Shown in pieces: positions 1 to 7,907 of a DNA stretch of 64,000 nt (its first letter is position 1; each line of letters begins with the position of its first letter). The notes beneath the pieces were generated by a model. It worked only from the letters and a program-made list of their open reading frames with translations. It was not told where the DNA came from and ran no database searches. The translations under genes were made by a program, and so were the position numbers. Source of the DNA: Shimia sp965227725 (GTDB taxonomy: Bacteria; Pseudomonadota; Alphaproteobacteria; Rhodobacterales; Rhodobacteraceae); assembly GCF_965227725.1 (NCBI RefSeq), contig NZ_CBDDGH010000005.1, positions 1,116,001-1,180,000 on the forward strand, in the 5' to 3' direction.

Positions 1-281
1 CCGGGGTGATGTACACGCCGATCAACTCACCGAACTACCACATGGGTATGGACTTCCTGGTCCTGAGCTTCGTGGTTGTGGTTGTGGGCGGCATGGGCAG
101 CCTGCCCGGCGCTGTGCTCGCAGGCTTCCTGCTCGGCATTCTTGAGAGCTTTGCATCCATGCGCGAGGTTCTGGCGATCCTTCCAGGTTTGAACCAGATC
201 ATCATCTACCTCGTTGCCATCATCATTTTGCTGACCCGTCCACGGGGCCTCATGGGCCGCAAGGGCGTCATGGAGGAATAA
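1..281 (+). CDS. livH: branched-chain amino acid ABC transporter permease LivH, 3' end only
   Basis: This is the C-terminal part of an inner-membrane permease of the LIV-type amino acid/amide importer. The frame is open from base 3, so the true start lies left of the window; the GTG at 6 is not taken as a start. Visible hallmarks are the GGMGSLPGAVLAG loop conserved in LivH/LivM permeases, flanked by hydrophobic segments, and the terminal RPRGLMGRKG signature. livM starts 3 bases after the stop, so the two are co-translated. Substrate (branched-chain amino acids, amides, urea or other) cannot be read from this fragment. Confidence 0.9.
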   Translation, partial: GVMYTPINSPNYHMGMDFLVLSFVVVVVGGMGSLPGAVLAGFLLGILESFASMREVLAILPGLNQIIIYLVAIIILLTRPRGLMGRKGVMEE

Positions 282-284
282 CCA

Positions 285-1484
285 ATGCTCGGTCTCGAAA
301 AGAAAGATTTCCAGCTCCTGCTGGTGGTTGCCGGGCTGACATTGCTGGCACCCTTCATCCTCAACCCCTTCCCGGAAAGCTCCGGCATGGCGCAATTCAA
401 CGCGGGTTACCCCGACCTGATGCAGCGCTTTGTGATCTTCGGTATTTTTGCCATCGGTTTCAACCTGCTGTTCGGGCTGACCGGCTACCTCAGCTTTGGT
501 CACGCTGCCTTCCTGGGAGTAGGGTCTTATGGCGCAATCTGGATGCTCAAGCTGTTTTCTCTAAACGTGATCCCGGCAATTTTTATGGGCATCGTCGTGG
601 CGGGTATCTTTGCACTGATGGTAGGCTACGTGTCGCTACGCCGTTCGGGTATCTACTTCTCGATCTTGACACTAGCGTTTGCGATGATGTCCTACGCGCT
701 AGCCTACTCGGTTCTGACACCAATCACCGGCGGTGAAACTGGTCTGCAAATCAAAGCGACCGACAATCCGCTTCTGTCCACCGTACCACAGGGCGAAATC
801 GGTCGTGCCAGCCTCTTCGGAATGGACATGCGCGCCAGCTTTGAGTTGAGCATTGGCGATTGGCTCTTCACCTTCAATTTGGGCTACTACATTGCTGCAG
901 TTGCGATGCTTTTGGCATTCTACCTGTCCATCCGTATCTTCCGCAGCCCATTTGGCCTGATGCTGCGCGCCATCAAAGCCAACCAGACGCGTATGTCCTA
1001 CACCGGCTTGAACCCGCGCCCCCACACCTTGGCGGTCTTCGTGATCTCCGGCATGTATGCTGGCCTCGCTGGCGGCCTGCTGGTGGCCATGGACACACAG
1101 GTTGGCCCGGAGCGTATGTTCTGGACAGCCTCAGGCGAGGTGGTGCTGATGACCATCTTGGGTGGTGTTGGCACGCTGATCGGTCCGGTTCTGGGCGCAG
1201 GTGCGATCAAATACATGGAAAACATCCTGTCCAAGATCAACAAGGACGTTCTGCACCAGTGGTTCGCCTTCCTGCCTGATGGTCTTGAGGATTTCGTGAT
1301 CACCCTGATCTACCCCTTCATCGGCAAAGGCTGGCACCTGACCCTTGGCATCCTCTTCATGCTGGTGGTGATCTACCTGCCTGGCGGTCTGGTCGAAGGT
1401 GGCCAACGCCTTGCACGCGCCCTGCGCGGCAAGAAAGCCTCCGGCGAAGATGGCCCCAAGGCCTCCACTGAACCCGCAGAATAA
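285..1484 (+). CDS. livM: branched-chain amino acid ABC transporter permease LivM
   Basis: Second inner-membrane permease of the LIV-type importer, 399 residues. It is strongly hydrophobic with about eight to ten likely membrane segments. Family marks are GYLSFGHAAFLGVGSYGA at about residues 67-84, an EAA-like cytoplasmic loop at about 220-241 (RSPFGLMLRAIKANQ), and LGGVGTLIGPVLGA at about 292-305. The C-terminal tail after residue 375 is basic and polar, as is common in this family. It lies 3 bases after livH and 12 bases before livG in one operon. Confidence 0.93.
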   Translation: MLGLEKKDFQLLLVVAGLTLLAPFILNPFPESSGMAQFNAGYPDLMQRFVIFGIFAIGFNLLFGLTGYLSFGHAAFLGVGSYGAIWMLKLFSLNVIPAIFMGIVVAGIFALMVGYVSLRRSGIYFSILTLAFAMMSYALAYSVLTPITGGETGLQIKATDNPLLSTVPQGEIGRASLFGMDMRASFELSIGDWLFTFNLGYYIAAVAMLLAFYLSIRIFRSPFGLMLRAIKANQTRMSYTGLNPRPHTLAVFVISGMYAGLAGGLLVAMDTQVGPERMFWTASGEVVLMTILGGVGTLIGPVLGAGAIKYMENILSKINKDVLHQWFAFLPDGLEDFVITLIYPFIGKGWHLTLGILFMLVVIYLPGGLVEGGQRLARALRGKKASGEDGPKASTEPAE

Positions 1485-1496
1485 GGAGACGGAAAG

Positions 1497-2261
1497 ATGG
1501 GAATTCTCGAAGTCAAAGACGTAGGAAAGCGGTTTGGTGGCCTTCAGGCTCTGTCAGACGTGAACCTCTCGGTCAAAGAAAACAGCGTCCATGCAATCAT
1601 CGGCCCCAACGGGGCCGGGAAATCCACCCTGCTGAACTGCCTTGTGGGCAAGCTTATCCCGGACACAGGCTCTGTCATGTTTGACGGCCAGTCCGTGCTG
1701 GGCCGCACCCCGCATGAGATCAACCAGATGGGCATTTCCCGCGTGTTCCAGACGCCTGAGATCTTTGGGGACCTCACGGTGATCGAAAACGTGATGATCC
1801 CCTGCTTTGCCAAAGCGCGACGGGGCCTTCTCGCTGCAACGCCATTCGGGCCAATATGTTCAGCGAGAAGGACATGGTGGAACGCGCCGAGCAGCATGCT
1901 TGAGGACATGAACATGGCCGACAAGCGTCACATGCACGCAGCCGTCCATGTCCCGCGGCGACAAGCGCCGCCTTGAGATCGGCATGTGCCTGGCACAAGA
2001 GCCGCGCCTCCTGCTACTCGATGAGCCGACCGCCGGCATGGCGCGCGCCGACACCAACAACACGATCGATCTTCTGAAACAGATTTCGGACGAGCGCGAC
2101 ATCACCATCGTGCATCATCGAACACGACATGCACGTGGTGTTCTCGCTGGCACAGCGCATCACCGTGCTGGCCCAGGGCACACCGCTCGTTGAAGGACGA
2201 TCCTGAAAACATCAAAGGCCATCCGAAGGTGCGCGAAGCGTATCTTGGTGAAACCGCTTAA
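1497..2261 (+). pseudogene. livG: LIV-type ABC transporter ATP-binding protein LivG, disrupted by six +1 frameshifts
   Basis: Energising ATPase of the importer. The first about 105 residues read cleanly: Walker A GPNGAGKST at 36-44, then the Q-loop region. After that the homologous protein can only be followed by dropping one base near each of 1815, 1837, 1895, 1944, 2113 and 2195. The frame goes 0 to +1 to +2 and back to 0 by 1895, then through the other frames until it closes on TAA 2259-2261. With those six bases removed the product is about 252 residues, normal for LivG. It contains the signature SRGDKRRLEIG, Walker B LLLLDEPTAG and H-loop IEHDMHVVFSLA. As printed, translation stops at 1976. 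AAGGAG precedes ATG 1497. Either local sequence error or a young pseudogene; the intact neighbours favour error. Confidence 0.85.
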
Positions 2262-2276
2262 GGGGGTACCGAAAAC

Positions 2277-3032
2277 ATGAACGTCAAACCCGATTTCTCC
2301 AAAGGCCACAATCTGGCCGAAACCGCCCCCGCCTATCTCTCCGTCTGGAACATGGAGAGCTACTATGGCGAGAGCTACATCGTCCAAAACATCAGCTTCA
2401 ATGTACACGAAGGCGAAATCCTCGCCCTTCTGGGCCGCAACGGCGCGGGCAAAACCTCAACCCTGCGCTCCATTGCGCGCATGAACGATCCTCAGGTCAC
2501 CCATGGCGAAATCTGGCTGGACCACCAGCCGCTGCACCTGATGAAGTCTTATGAGGCCGCCGCCGCAGGCATTGGTCTGGTGCCCGAAGATCGCTCGATC
2601 ATCCCGGGCCTGACCGTGGAAGAGAACATCCAACTGGCGCAGATCGCCCCGCCCATCGGCTGGTCGATTGAGCGTCTTTATGAACTCTTCCCCCGTCTGG
2701 GCGAGCGCCGCAAACAAGAAGGCGTCACCCTGTCTGGCGGCGAACAGCAAATGCTTGCCATCGCCCGTGCCCTGTCCCGCGACCTCAAGGTGCTTCTGCT
2801 CGATGAGCCTTATGAGGGCCTCGCGCCGGTGATCGTGGATGAAATCGAGAAAACGCTCCGCATCATCAAGGAACAGGGCATCACCACCATCATCGTGGAA
2901 CAGAACGCCGTGCGCGCTCTGGAGCTCGCCGACCGCGCCGTGATCCTCGATACCGGCTCCGTGGTGTTTGACGGCGCCGCCGCCGAAGTCCTCGCAGATG
3001 AAGAGCTGCGCGCCGAATACCTCGCGATCTGA
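2277..3032 (+). CDS. livF: LIV-type ABC transporter ATP-binding protein LivF
   Basis: Second ATPase subunit of the importer, 251 residues. Walker A is GRNGAGKT at 53-60, the ABC signature LSGGEQQM at 152-159, Walker B LLLDEP at 173-178. The switch position reads IVEQN, with Gln where most ABC ATPases have His; this is usual for LivF. The N-terminus is about 20 residues longer than the compact family members. It sits 15 bases after the end of livG and closes the transporter operon. The frame is fully intact, in contrast to livG. Confidence 0.93.
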   Translation: MNVKPDFSKGHNLAETAPAYLSVWNMESYYGESYIVQNISFNVHEGEILALLGRNGAGKTSTLRSIARMNDPQVTHGEIWLDHQPLHLMKSYEAAAAGIGLVPEDRSIIPGLTVEENIQLAQIAPPIGWSIERLYELFPRLGERRKQEGVTLSGGEQQMLAIARALSRDLKVLLLDEPYEGLAPVIVDEIEKTLRIIKEQGITTIIVEQNAVRALELADRAVILDTGSVVFDGAAAEVLADEELRAEYLAI

Positions 3033-3041
3033 TCCAACTTC

Positions 3042-3092
3042 TTAGGGGGGTGTCCGAAAGCCGTACTTGACCTCACGGCGCATCCCCCTAAC
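3042..3092 (+). terminator. inverted repeat between livF and acs, possible weak terminator
   Basis: TTAGGGGGGTG at 3042-3052 pairs with CATCCCCCTAA at 3082-3092, with one mismatch and a loop of about 29 bases. No clean T-run follows, so intrinsic termination is uncertain. It could instead be a regulatory hairpin in the acs leader. Confidence 0.35.
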
Positions 3093-3124
3093 CTCGCCTC
3101 AAATTTGACTTTTCGGGGGGAACC

Positions 3125-5071
3125 ATGTCTGACAAAACCTATGCTCCGTCTGCGGAAATGGCGGAGAACGCCATCATCACCGCAGCAAAATACGACGCGA
3201 TGTACGCGGCCTCTCTGGCGGATCCTGAAGGGTTCTGGAACGAGCACGGCCAGCGTGTGGAGTGGATCAAGCCCTACACCAAGGTGAAGAACACCTCTTT
3301 TGCACCGGGCAATATCGACATCAAATGGTATGAGGACGGCACGCTCAACGTCGCCGCCAACTGTATCGACCGCCATCTGGAAACCCGCGGCAATCAGGCC
3401 GCGATCATCTGGGAACCCGATGATCCCAACGAGCAGGCGCAGTCGATCACCTATGCCGACCTGCACCGCCGCGTCTGCCGCATGGCCAATGTGCTGGAAA
3501 CCATGGGCGTGCGCAAAGGCGACCGCGTGGTGATTTACCTGCCGATGATCCCCGAGGCCGCTTATGCCATGCTGGCCTGCGCCCGCATCGGCGCGATCCA
3601 CTCCATTGTCTTTGCAGGCTTTTCGCCTGACGCGCTCGCCGCCCGCATCAACGGCTGTGACGCCAAGGTGGTGATCACTGCCGACTACGCGCCCCGCGGC
3701 GGCCGCAAAACTGCGCTCAAGTCCAACACCGACGCGGCCCTCCTGCACACCAAAGACACCGTGAAATGTCTCGTTGTGAAACGCACCGGCGATCAGACCA
3801 CCTGGGTCGACGGGCGCGATTATGACTACAACGAGATGGCGATGGAGGCGAATGACTACTGCAAGCCTGCAGAGATGAGCGCCGAAGACCCGCTCTTCAT
3901 TCTCTACACCTCAGGCTCCACCGGCCAGCCCAAAGGCGTCGTGCACACCACCGGCGGCTATCTGGTCTATGCCTCCATGACCCATGAGTACACCTTTGAC
4001 TACAAAGACGGCGACATCTTCTGGTGCACCGCCGATGTGGGCTGGGTCACGGGCCACAGCTATATCGTCTACGGGCCGCTGGCTAATGGCGCGACCACAG
4101 TGATGTTTGAAGGCGTGCCGACCTATCCAGATGCGTCGCGTTTCTGGCAGGTCTGTGAAAAGCACCGGGTGAACCAGTTCTACACCGCGCCCACCGCGCT
4201 GCGCGCGCTGATGGGGCAAGGCAATGAGTATGTGGAGAAATGTGATCTTTCCTCCCTGCGCATCCTTGGCACCGTGGGCGAGCCGATCAACCCGGAGGCC
4301 TGGACCTGGTACAACGACGTAGTGGGCAAAGGGAACTGCCCGATTGTGGACACCTGGTGGCAGACCGAGACCGGCGGCCATATGATGACCCCCCTGCCCG
4401 GTGCGCACGCCACCAAACCCGGTGCTGCGATGAAGCCTTTCTTTGGCGTCGCCCCTGTGGTGCTTGATCCGCAGTCCGGCGAAGAGATCAGCGGCAATGA
4501 TGTGGAAGGCGTGCTGGCCATTGCCGACAGCTGGCCCTCCCAGATGCGCACCGTCTGGGGCGATCACGAGCGTTTTGAGAAGACCTATTTCTCTGACTAC
4601 AAAGGCTATTACTTCGCCGGAGACGGCTGCCGCCGCGACGCGGATGGCGACTATTGGATCACTGGGCGTGTGGATGATGTGATCAACGTCTCCGGTCACC
4701 GTATGGGCACAGCCGAGGTCGAAAGCGCGCTAGTGGCCCATGCCGCCGTGGCCGAGGCTGCTGTGGTGGGCTACCCGCATGACATCAAAGGTCAGGGCAT
4801 CTACTGCTACGTCACCCTGATGAATGACCGCGAACCCTCAGATGAATTGCGCACCGAACTGCGCAACTGGGTGCGCACGGAAATCGGCCCGATTGCTTCA
4901 CCCGACCTGATCCAATGGGCGCCCGGCCTGCCCAAGACCCGCTCCGGCAAAATCATGCGCCGCATCCTGCGCAAGATCGCCGAAAACGACTACGGCGCGC
5001 TGGGAGACACTTCCACGCTGGCTGATCCAGCCGTGGTGGATGATCTTATTGAGAACCGCATGAACCGCTAG
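3125..5071 (+). CDS. acs: acetyl-CoA synthetase (AMP-forming)
   Basis: Cytoplasmic enzyme that activates acetate with ATP and CoA through acetyl-AMP. The protein has 648 residues against about 652 in enterobacterial Acs. It shows the N-terminal Acs helix region, the P-loop YTSGSTGQPKG at 261-271, the motif WWQTETGG, the hinge region GRVDDVINVSGHR, and the C-terminal TRSGKIMRRILRK. The catalytic lysine falls at residue 609, the same number as the well-studied Salmonella enzyme, where it is reversibly acetylated by Pat-type enzymes. GGGGGG precedes ATG by 4 bases. It is followed by a strong terminator, so it ends its unit. Confidence 0.96.
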   Translation: MSDKTYAPSAEMAENAIITAAKYDAMYAASLADPEGFWNEHGQRVEWIKPYTKVKNTSFAPGNIDIKWYEDGTLNVAANCIDRHLETRGNQAAIIWEPDDPNEQAQSITYADLHRRVCRMANVLETMGVRKGDRVVIYLPMIPEAAYAMLACARIGAIHSIVFAGFSPDALAARINGCDAKVVITADYAPRGGRKTALKSNTDAALLHTKDTVKCLVVKRTGDQTTWVDGRDYDYNEMAMEANDYCKPAEMSAEDPLFILYTSGSTGQPKGVVHTTGGYLVYASMTHEYTFDYKDGDIFWCTADVGWVTGHSYIVYGPLANGATTVMFEGVPTYPDASRFWQVCEKHRVNQFYTAPTALRALMGQGNEYVEKCDLSSLRILGTVGEPINPEAWTWYNDVVGKGNCPIVDTWWQTETGGHMMTPLPGAHATKPGAAMKPFFGVAPVVLDPQSGEEISGNDVEGVLAIADSWPSQMRTVWGDHERFEKTYFSDYKGYYFAGDGCRRDADGDYWITGRVDDVINVSGHRMGTAEVESALVAHAAVAEAAVVGYPHDIKGQGIYCYVTLMNDREPSDELRTELRNWVRTEIGPIASPDLIQWAPGLPKTRSGKIMRRILRKIAENDYGALGDTSTLADPAVVDDLIENRMNR

Positions 5072-5118
5072 ACCTTCCCGAGCCGGGCGCACACTCCAGC
5101 GCCCGGATCACTCCCTGT

Positions 5119-5149
5119 CGGGCTGGCCCTCGCGTCAGCCCGTTTTTTT
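5119..5149 (+). terminator. intrinsic terminator after acs
   Basis: CGGGCTG (5119-5125) pairs perfectly with CAGCCCG (5136-5142) over a 10-base loop and is followed by seven T. A second GC-rich hairpin (GCCGGGCGC / GCGCCCGG) lies just upstream near 5083-5106. Confidence 0.9.
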
Positions 5150-5443
5150 GGGGGGGGAGTGGAGTGGTTTGGCTGCGATTGGTTTGGAACCTGACTTGCC
5201 ACTAGTGCGTAAAGATAGGTGACTTTGAGCCCCAAGTGACGAATGCCGCGTCGATCTCCAAAGACTGCTGTGCGCAGAAAGCCGACAATACTGTGCTCCC
5301 TGGTCATAATCCTAGATATCGTTGCGAGCTGGCACACTCGGACACGGTTGCTGATTCAACGTTAGAATACTCTTTCATAGTATTGCTTTTGTCGGGCGGC
5401 TCTGACACTTTTTGATTGAATTTCAATAAGATTGGAACTTTGG
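5150..5443. other. intergenic stretch, no gene recognised
   Basis: About 290 bases of visibly lower GC than the surroundings. No reading frame with family resemblance was found. AATACT-CTTTCAT-AGTATT is a perfect 6-base inverted repeat near 5366-5384, about 60 bases before the small secreted protein gene, and may be an operator or part of its promoter. Nothing else seen. Confidence 0.5.
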
Positions 5444-5776
5444 ATGACTTCTAGAACTACAGTAATTGGAGCTGTTGCAGTTGCGTTTTTTGCGGCGTCG
5501 GTCGGGCCTGTTGTTGCGCAGGACAAGCGCGTCCGAATTCAGAACGATACCGGTTATGTCATGGTTGAGTTCTACGGATCGAATGCGGGGACGGACGATT
5601 GGGAAGAAGATATTCTGGGCGCAGACATTCTCCCACCTGGGGGTTCGGTGCGGGTAAATTTCGAGGATGGCACCGGATACTGCATGTTTGACTTCAAGGC
5701 TGTGTTCGAAGACGGAGACGTTCTCACCCGCTCTGGTGTTGACGTATGCAAGACGGGCACCTTCACCTACAACTGA
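5444..5776 (+). CDS. small secreted protein of a conserved uncharacterised family
   Basis: Predicted 110-residue exported protein. ATG 5444 is chosen over an in-frame TTG at 5432 because the next residues make a standard signal peptide: basic MTSRTT, a hydrophobic core, and a likely cleavage after VVAQ (about residue 26). The mature part has RVRIQNDTGY, EFYGSNAGTDDWEEDILG and LPPGGSVRVNF, and two cysteines (GYCMFDF and DVCKTG) that could form a disulfide. I recall similar small periplasmic proteins with the FYGSN...LGxDxLPxG pattern in alphaproteobacteria, function unknown. It stands alone between two gene-free stretches. Confidence 0.7.
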   Translation: MTSRTTVIGAVAVAFFAASVGPVVAQDKRVRIQNDTGYVMVEFYGSNAGTDDWEEDILGADILPPGGSVRVNFEDGTGYCMFDFKAVFEDGDVLTRSGVDVCKTGTFTYN

Positions 5777-6217
5777 TTGGAATTCAGGCTCTACTGGGGT
5801 GAAACCCACGCGCCGAGCCTCAGTGTCTAAGCCAAAGCGCGATCCTTGAGTGCCTTTGAGCAGTTCATCGACATGCACTTAACTTAGATCGCCTTGGACA
5901 GCGGGTAGCCCAAGCGGCCCGACATCCTTATGTGGCGCGTTCTTAAACGGACGTTTTTGTTACTTTGCGGGACGTTGAGGAATTCGCCAAAAAGCTTCGT
6001 GCCACAACCCGTTGGCAAATCTCGCTATGAGTTTTTCCGGTCTTCGGTCGCGAACCGAAGACCGGACATCCAGTGAAATCGGTGGCACGGCAGCTTTGCC
6101 CCGCAAAGCCAAATGTCAGACCAGAACCGCGCCCCCAAAGATCAAGGCAATCTACCTTAGGCGCGCCCCTCCCCCAAACCAGTTGAACAACCGTTCACTC
6201 CTCCTTAACCTGCCCCA
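5777..6217. other. gene-free stretch with hairpins
   Basis: About 440 bases with no convincing gene. It holds a nested inverted repeat AGGCTC/GAGCCT (5786-5820) just after the secreted protein gene, and a long perfect palindrome at 6037-6065 listed separately. A 27-codon open stretch before 6030 (reading VEEFAKKLRATTRW) has no start and may be a gene remnant, but I cannot assign it. Confidence 0.5.
6037..6065. repeat. perfect 12-bp inverted repeat
   Basis: CCGGTCTTCGGT and ACCGAAGACCGG flank the 5-base loop CGCGA. Five T precede it on the + strand and none follow it on either strand, so it is not a standard rho-independent terminator. No gene starts within 150 bases to the right. Confidence 0.75.
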
Positions 6218-7129
6218 ATGTCTCATGCTGATCGCCCGCTCCTCGGCATCCTGTTGATGCTTGGCTTCTGTGTGTTTGCCCCGCTGGGCGATGCCACGGC
6301 AAAGCTGCTGTCAAACGTCCTGCCGCTGGGCATGCTCATTCTTGTGCGCTTCTCCATTCAGGCCGCGATCCTGATCCCGATTGTCATCGCCACCCGCCGT
6401 CCGTGGCGTTTGCGACCACAGCTGATGGGCCTCGTGATCTGGCGCACGCTTTTGCATATGGCGGGCATCGGCTGCATGTTCACCGCCCTGCGTTACCTGC
6501 CGCTGGCCGATGCGGTCGCCATCGCCTTTGTCATGCCTTTCATCATGCTGATGCTGGGAAAATATGTTCTGGGCGAAGAAGTTGGCCTGCGCCGCCTGAT
6601 GGCCTGCATCGTCGGCTTTTCCGGCACGCTGATGGTGATCCAGCCCAGCTTTGTGGAGGTCGGCGCGCCGGCGCTTCTGCCGCTTGCGGTGGCGGTGATC
6701 TTTGCGCTCTTTATGCTGGTCACCCGCCAGATCGCCAAAGAGGTCGACCCCATCGCCCTGCAGGCCACCAATGGGGTGATTGCCACCGCGCTTCTGCTTC
6801 CGGCCCTGCTGATCGGCCATCAGCTCGACGTGGCGGAGCTTTCTTTCATCCGGCCCACCGGCAACACATGGGGGCTCTTGCTGCTCATCGGGCTGCTCGG
6901 CACCGTCGGCCATCTCTTCATGTCGTGGTCCCTGCGCTATGCGCCCTCCACCACGCTCGCCTCCATCCAATATGTGGAGATCCCTTTTGCCGCGCTGGTG
7001 GGCTGGCTGATCTTTGGCGACTGGCCCAATACGCTGGCCTCGCTGGGCATCTGTGTCACCATGGGCGCCGGGCTTTATGTGATCTTCAGGGAGCGGGCCA
7101 GCCTGCGGGCGTCGCCAGAAGCTGGCTGA
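6218..7129 (+). CDS. DMT-superfamily (EamA) transporter
   Basis: Inner-membrane protein of 303 residues with about ten hydrophobic helices arranged as two EamA repeats. The first spans about residues 8-140 and the second about 150-290. Typical positions are the short basic stretch after helix 2, PLADAVAIAFVMPFIMLMLG in the first repeat, and the helix with YAPSTTLASIQYVEIPFAALVG in the second, the usual EamA pattern. Such proteins export metabolites or amino acids; the substrate cannot be predicted. The 3' end overlaps the convergent thiN gene by 44 bases. Confidence 0.88.
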   Translation: MSHADRPLLGILLMLGFCVFAPLGDATAKLLSNVLPLGMLILVRFSIQAAILIPIVIATRRPWRLRPQLMGLVIWRTLLHMAGIGCMFTALRYLPLADAVAIAFVMPFIMLMLGKYVLGEEVGLRRLMACIVGFSGTLMVIQPSFVEVGAPALLPLAVAVIFALFMLVTRQIAKEVDPIALQATNGVIATALLLPALLIGHQLDVAELSFIRPTGNTWGLLLLIGLLGTVGHLFMSWSLRYAPSTTLASIQYVEIPFAALVGWLIFGDWPNTLASLGICVTMGAGLYVIFRERASLRASPEAG

Positions 7130-7766
7130 CCAACAGCCCCAGATGCGCCTTGGGCAGGATCAACAGCATCCCCGGCGCCTCAACCTCCAGCTGCACAACT
7201 CCGGTGGCCTCATTGGAGGTGCCCACCATGCCATCCGGTGCAAAGCCGATCCCGTCAATCGGCCACTTCAGCCCCTCTGAGCGCCCCTGCACCGCGCGCA
7301 TGGGAAACAGCGACACCCGCGTGCCTGCGGCCAGAGGCAGCGACAGCTTTGGCGGCAGCAGACAGACCACATCGCTTTCCCCGACGATGACACAACGCCG
7401 ATCCGCATGCCGCACCAGAGCGTTGTAGCAAGCCAGCTCATGATCCACCCGCGCGCCGGTAAAGCCCACCGCCAGCACAAGTGGTGCAGAAATATGCCGC
7501 AAAGCTTTGTCAAAATCCGTGCTATCTTGTTCTGAAACAAAAATTAACTGTTCTGGCGGTATCGATTCTCGCATGTTCTTTGGAAGCGAATCCAGATCTC
7601 CGATCACCACCTCCGGCATGTGCCCGGCGCTCAGGCAATGGGCTGCCCCGCCATCCGCCGCCACAAGGGTTGGCCCCAGTTCCAGGGCCACAGACAGGTC
7701 GGACGGATCCAAAGAACCCGCGCCCGCCAAGGTTATTGGTGCAAATTTTTGAAGAATTTGGCACAT
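7086..7766 (-). CDS. thiN: thiamine pyrophosphokinase
   Basis: Transfers pyrophosphate from ATP to thiamine to give thiamine diphosphate. The 226-residue product has the family motifs ADGGA (37-41), GDLDS (56-60), DSTDFDKAL (81-89) and GARVDHELA (104-112). ATG 7766 is preferred over a start 19 codons upstream because the motifs begin at once and a G-rich site lies upstream. The C-terminal beta domain closes with GMLLILPKAHL. It is tail-to-tail with the EamA gene and divergent from the acidic protein gene. No TPP riboswitch was recognised upstream. Confidence 0.88.
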   Translation of the reverse strand: MCQILQKFAPITLAGAGSLDPSDLSVALELGPTLVAADGGAAHCLSAGHMPEVVIGDLDSLPKNMRESIPPEQLIFVSEQDSTDFDKALRHISAPLVLAVGFTGARVDHELACYNALVRHADRRCVIVGESDVVCLLPPKLSLPLAAGTRVSLFPMRAVQGRSEGLKWPIDGIGFAPDGMVGTSNEATGVVQLEVEAPGMLLILPKAHLGLLVSQLLATPAGWPAP

Positions 7767-7907
7767 ATTGTGGTCGCCCCCCCTATCCCCGCGTAGTTGG
7801 ACACATTTTCGCCCCAAAATCATACTCTAAGTTTCACAGATTCGTTCACGTTTCGACGTTCCTTGAGTGATAGTTTGGTTGCTGAGTAGTGCAAAGGACC
7901 CGCAAAG

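Noticed and set aside
1497..2261. Programmed frameshifting in livG
   Set aside because: Six separate shifts, all needing the same correction, with no slippery heptamers, cannot be a programmed mechanism.
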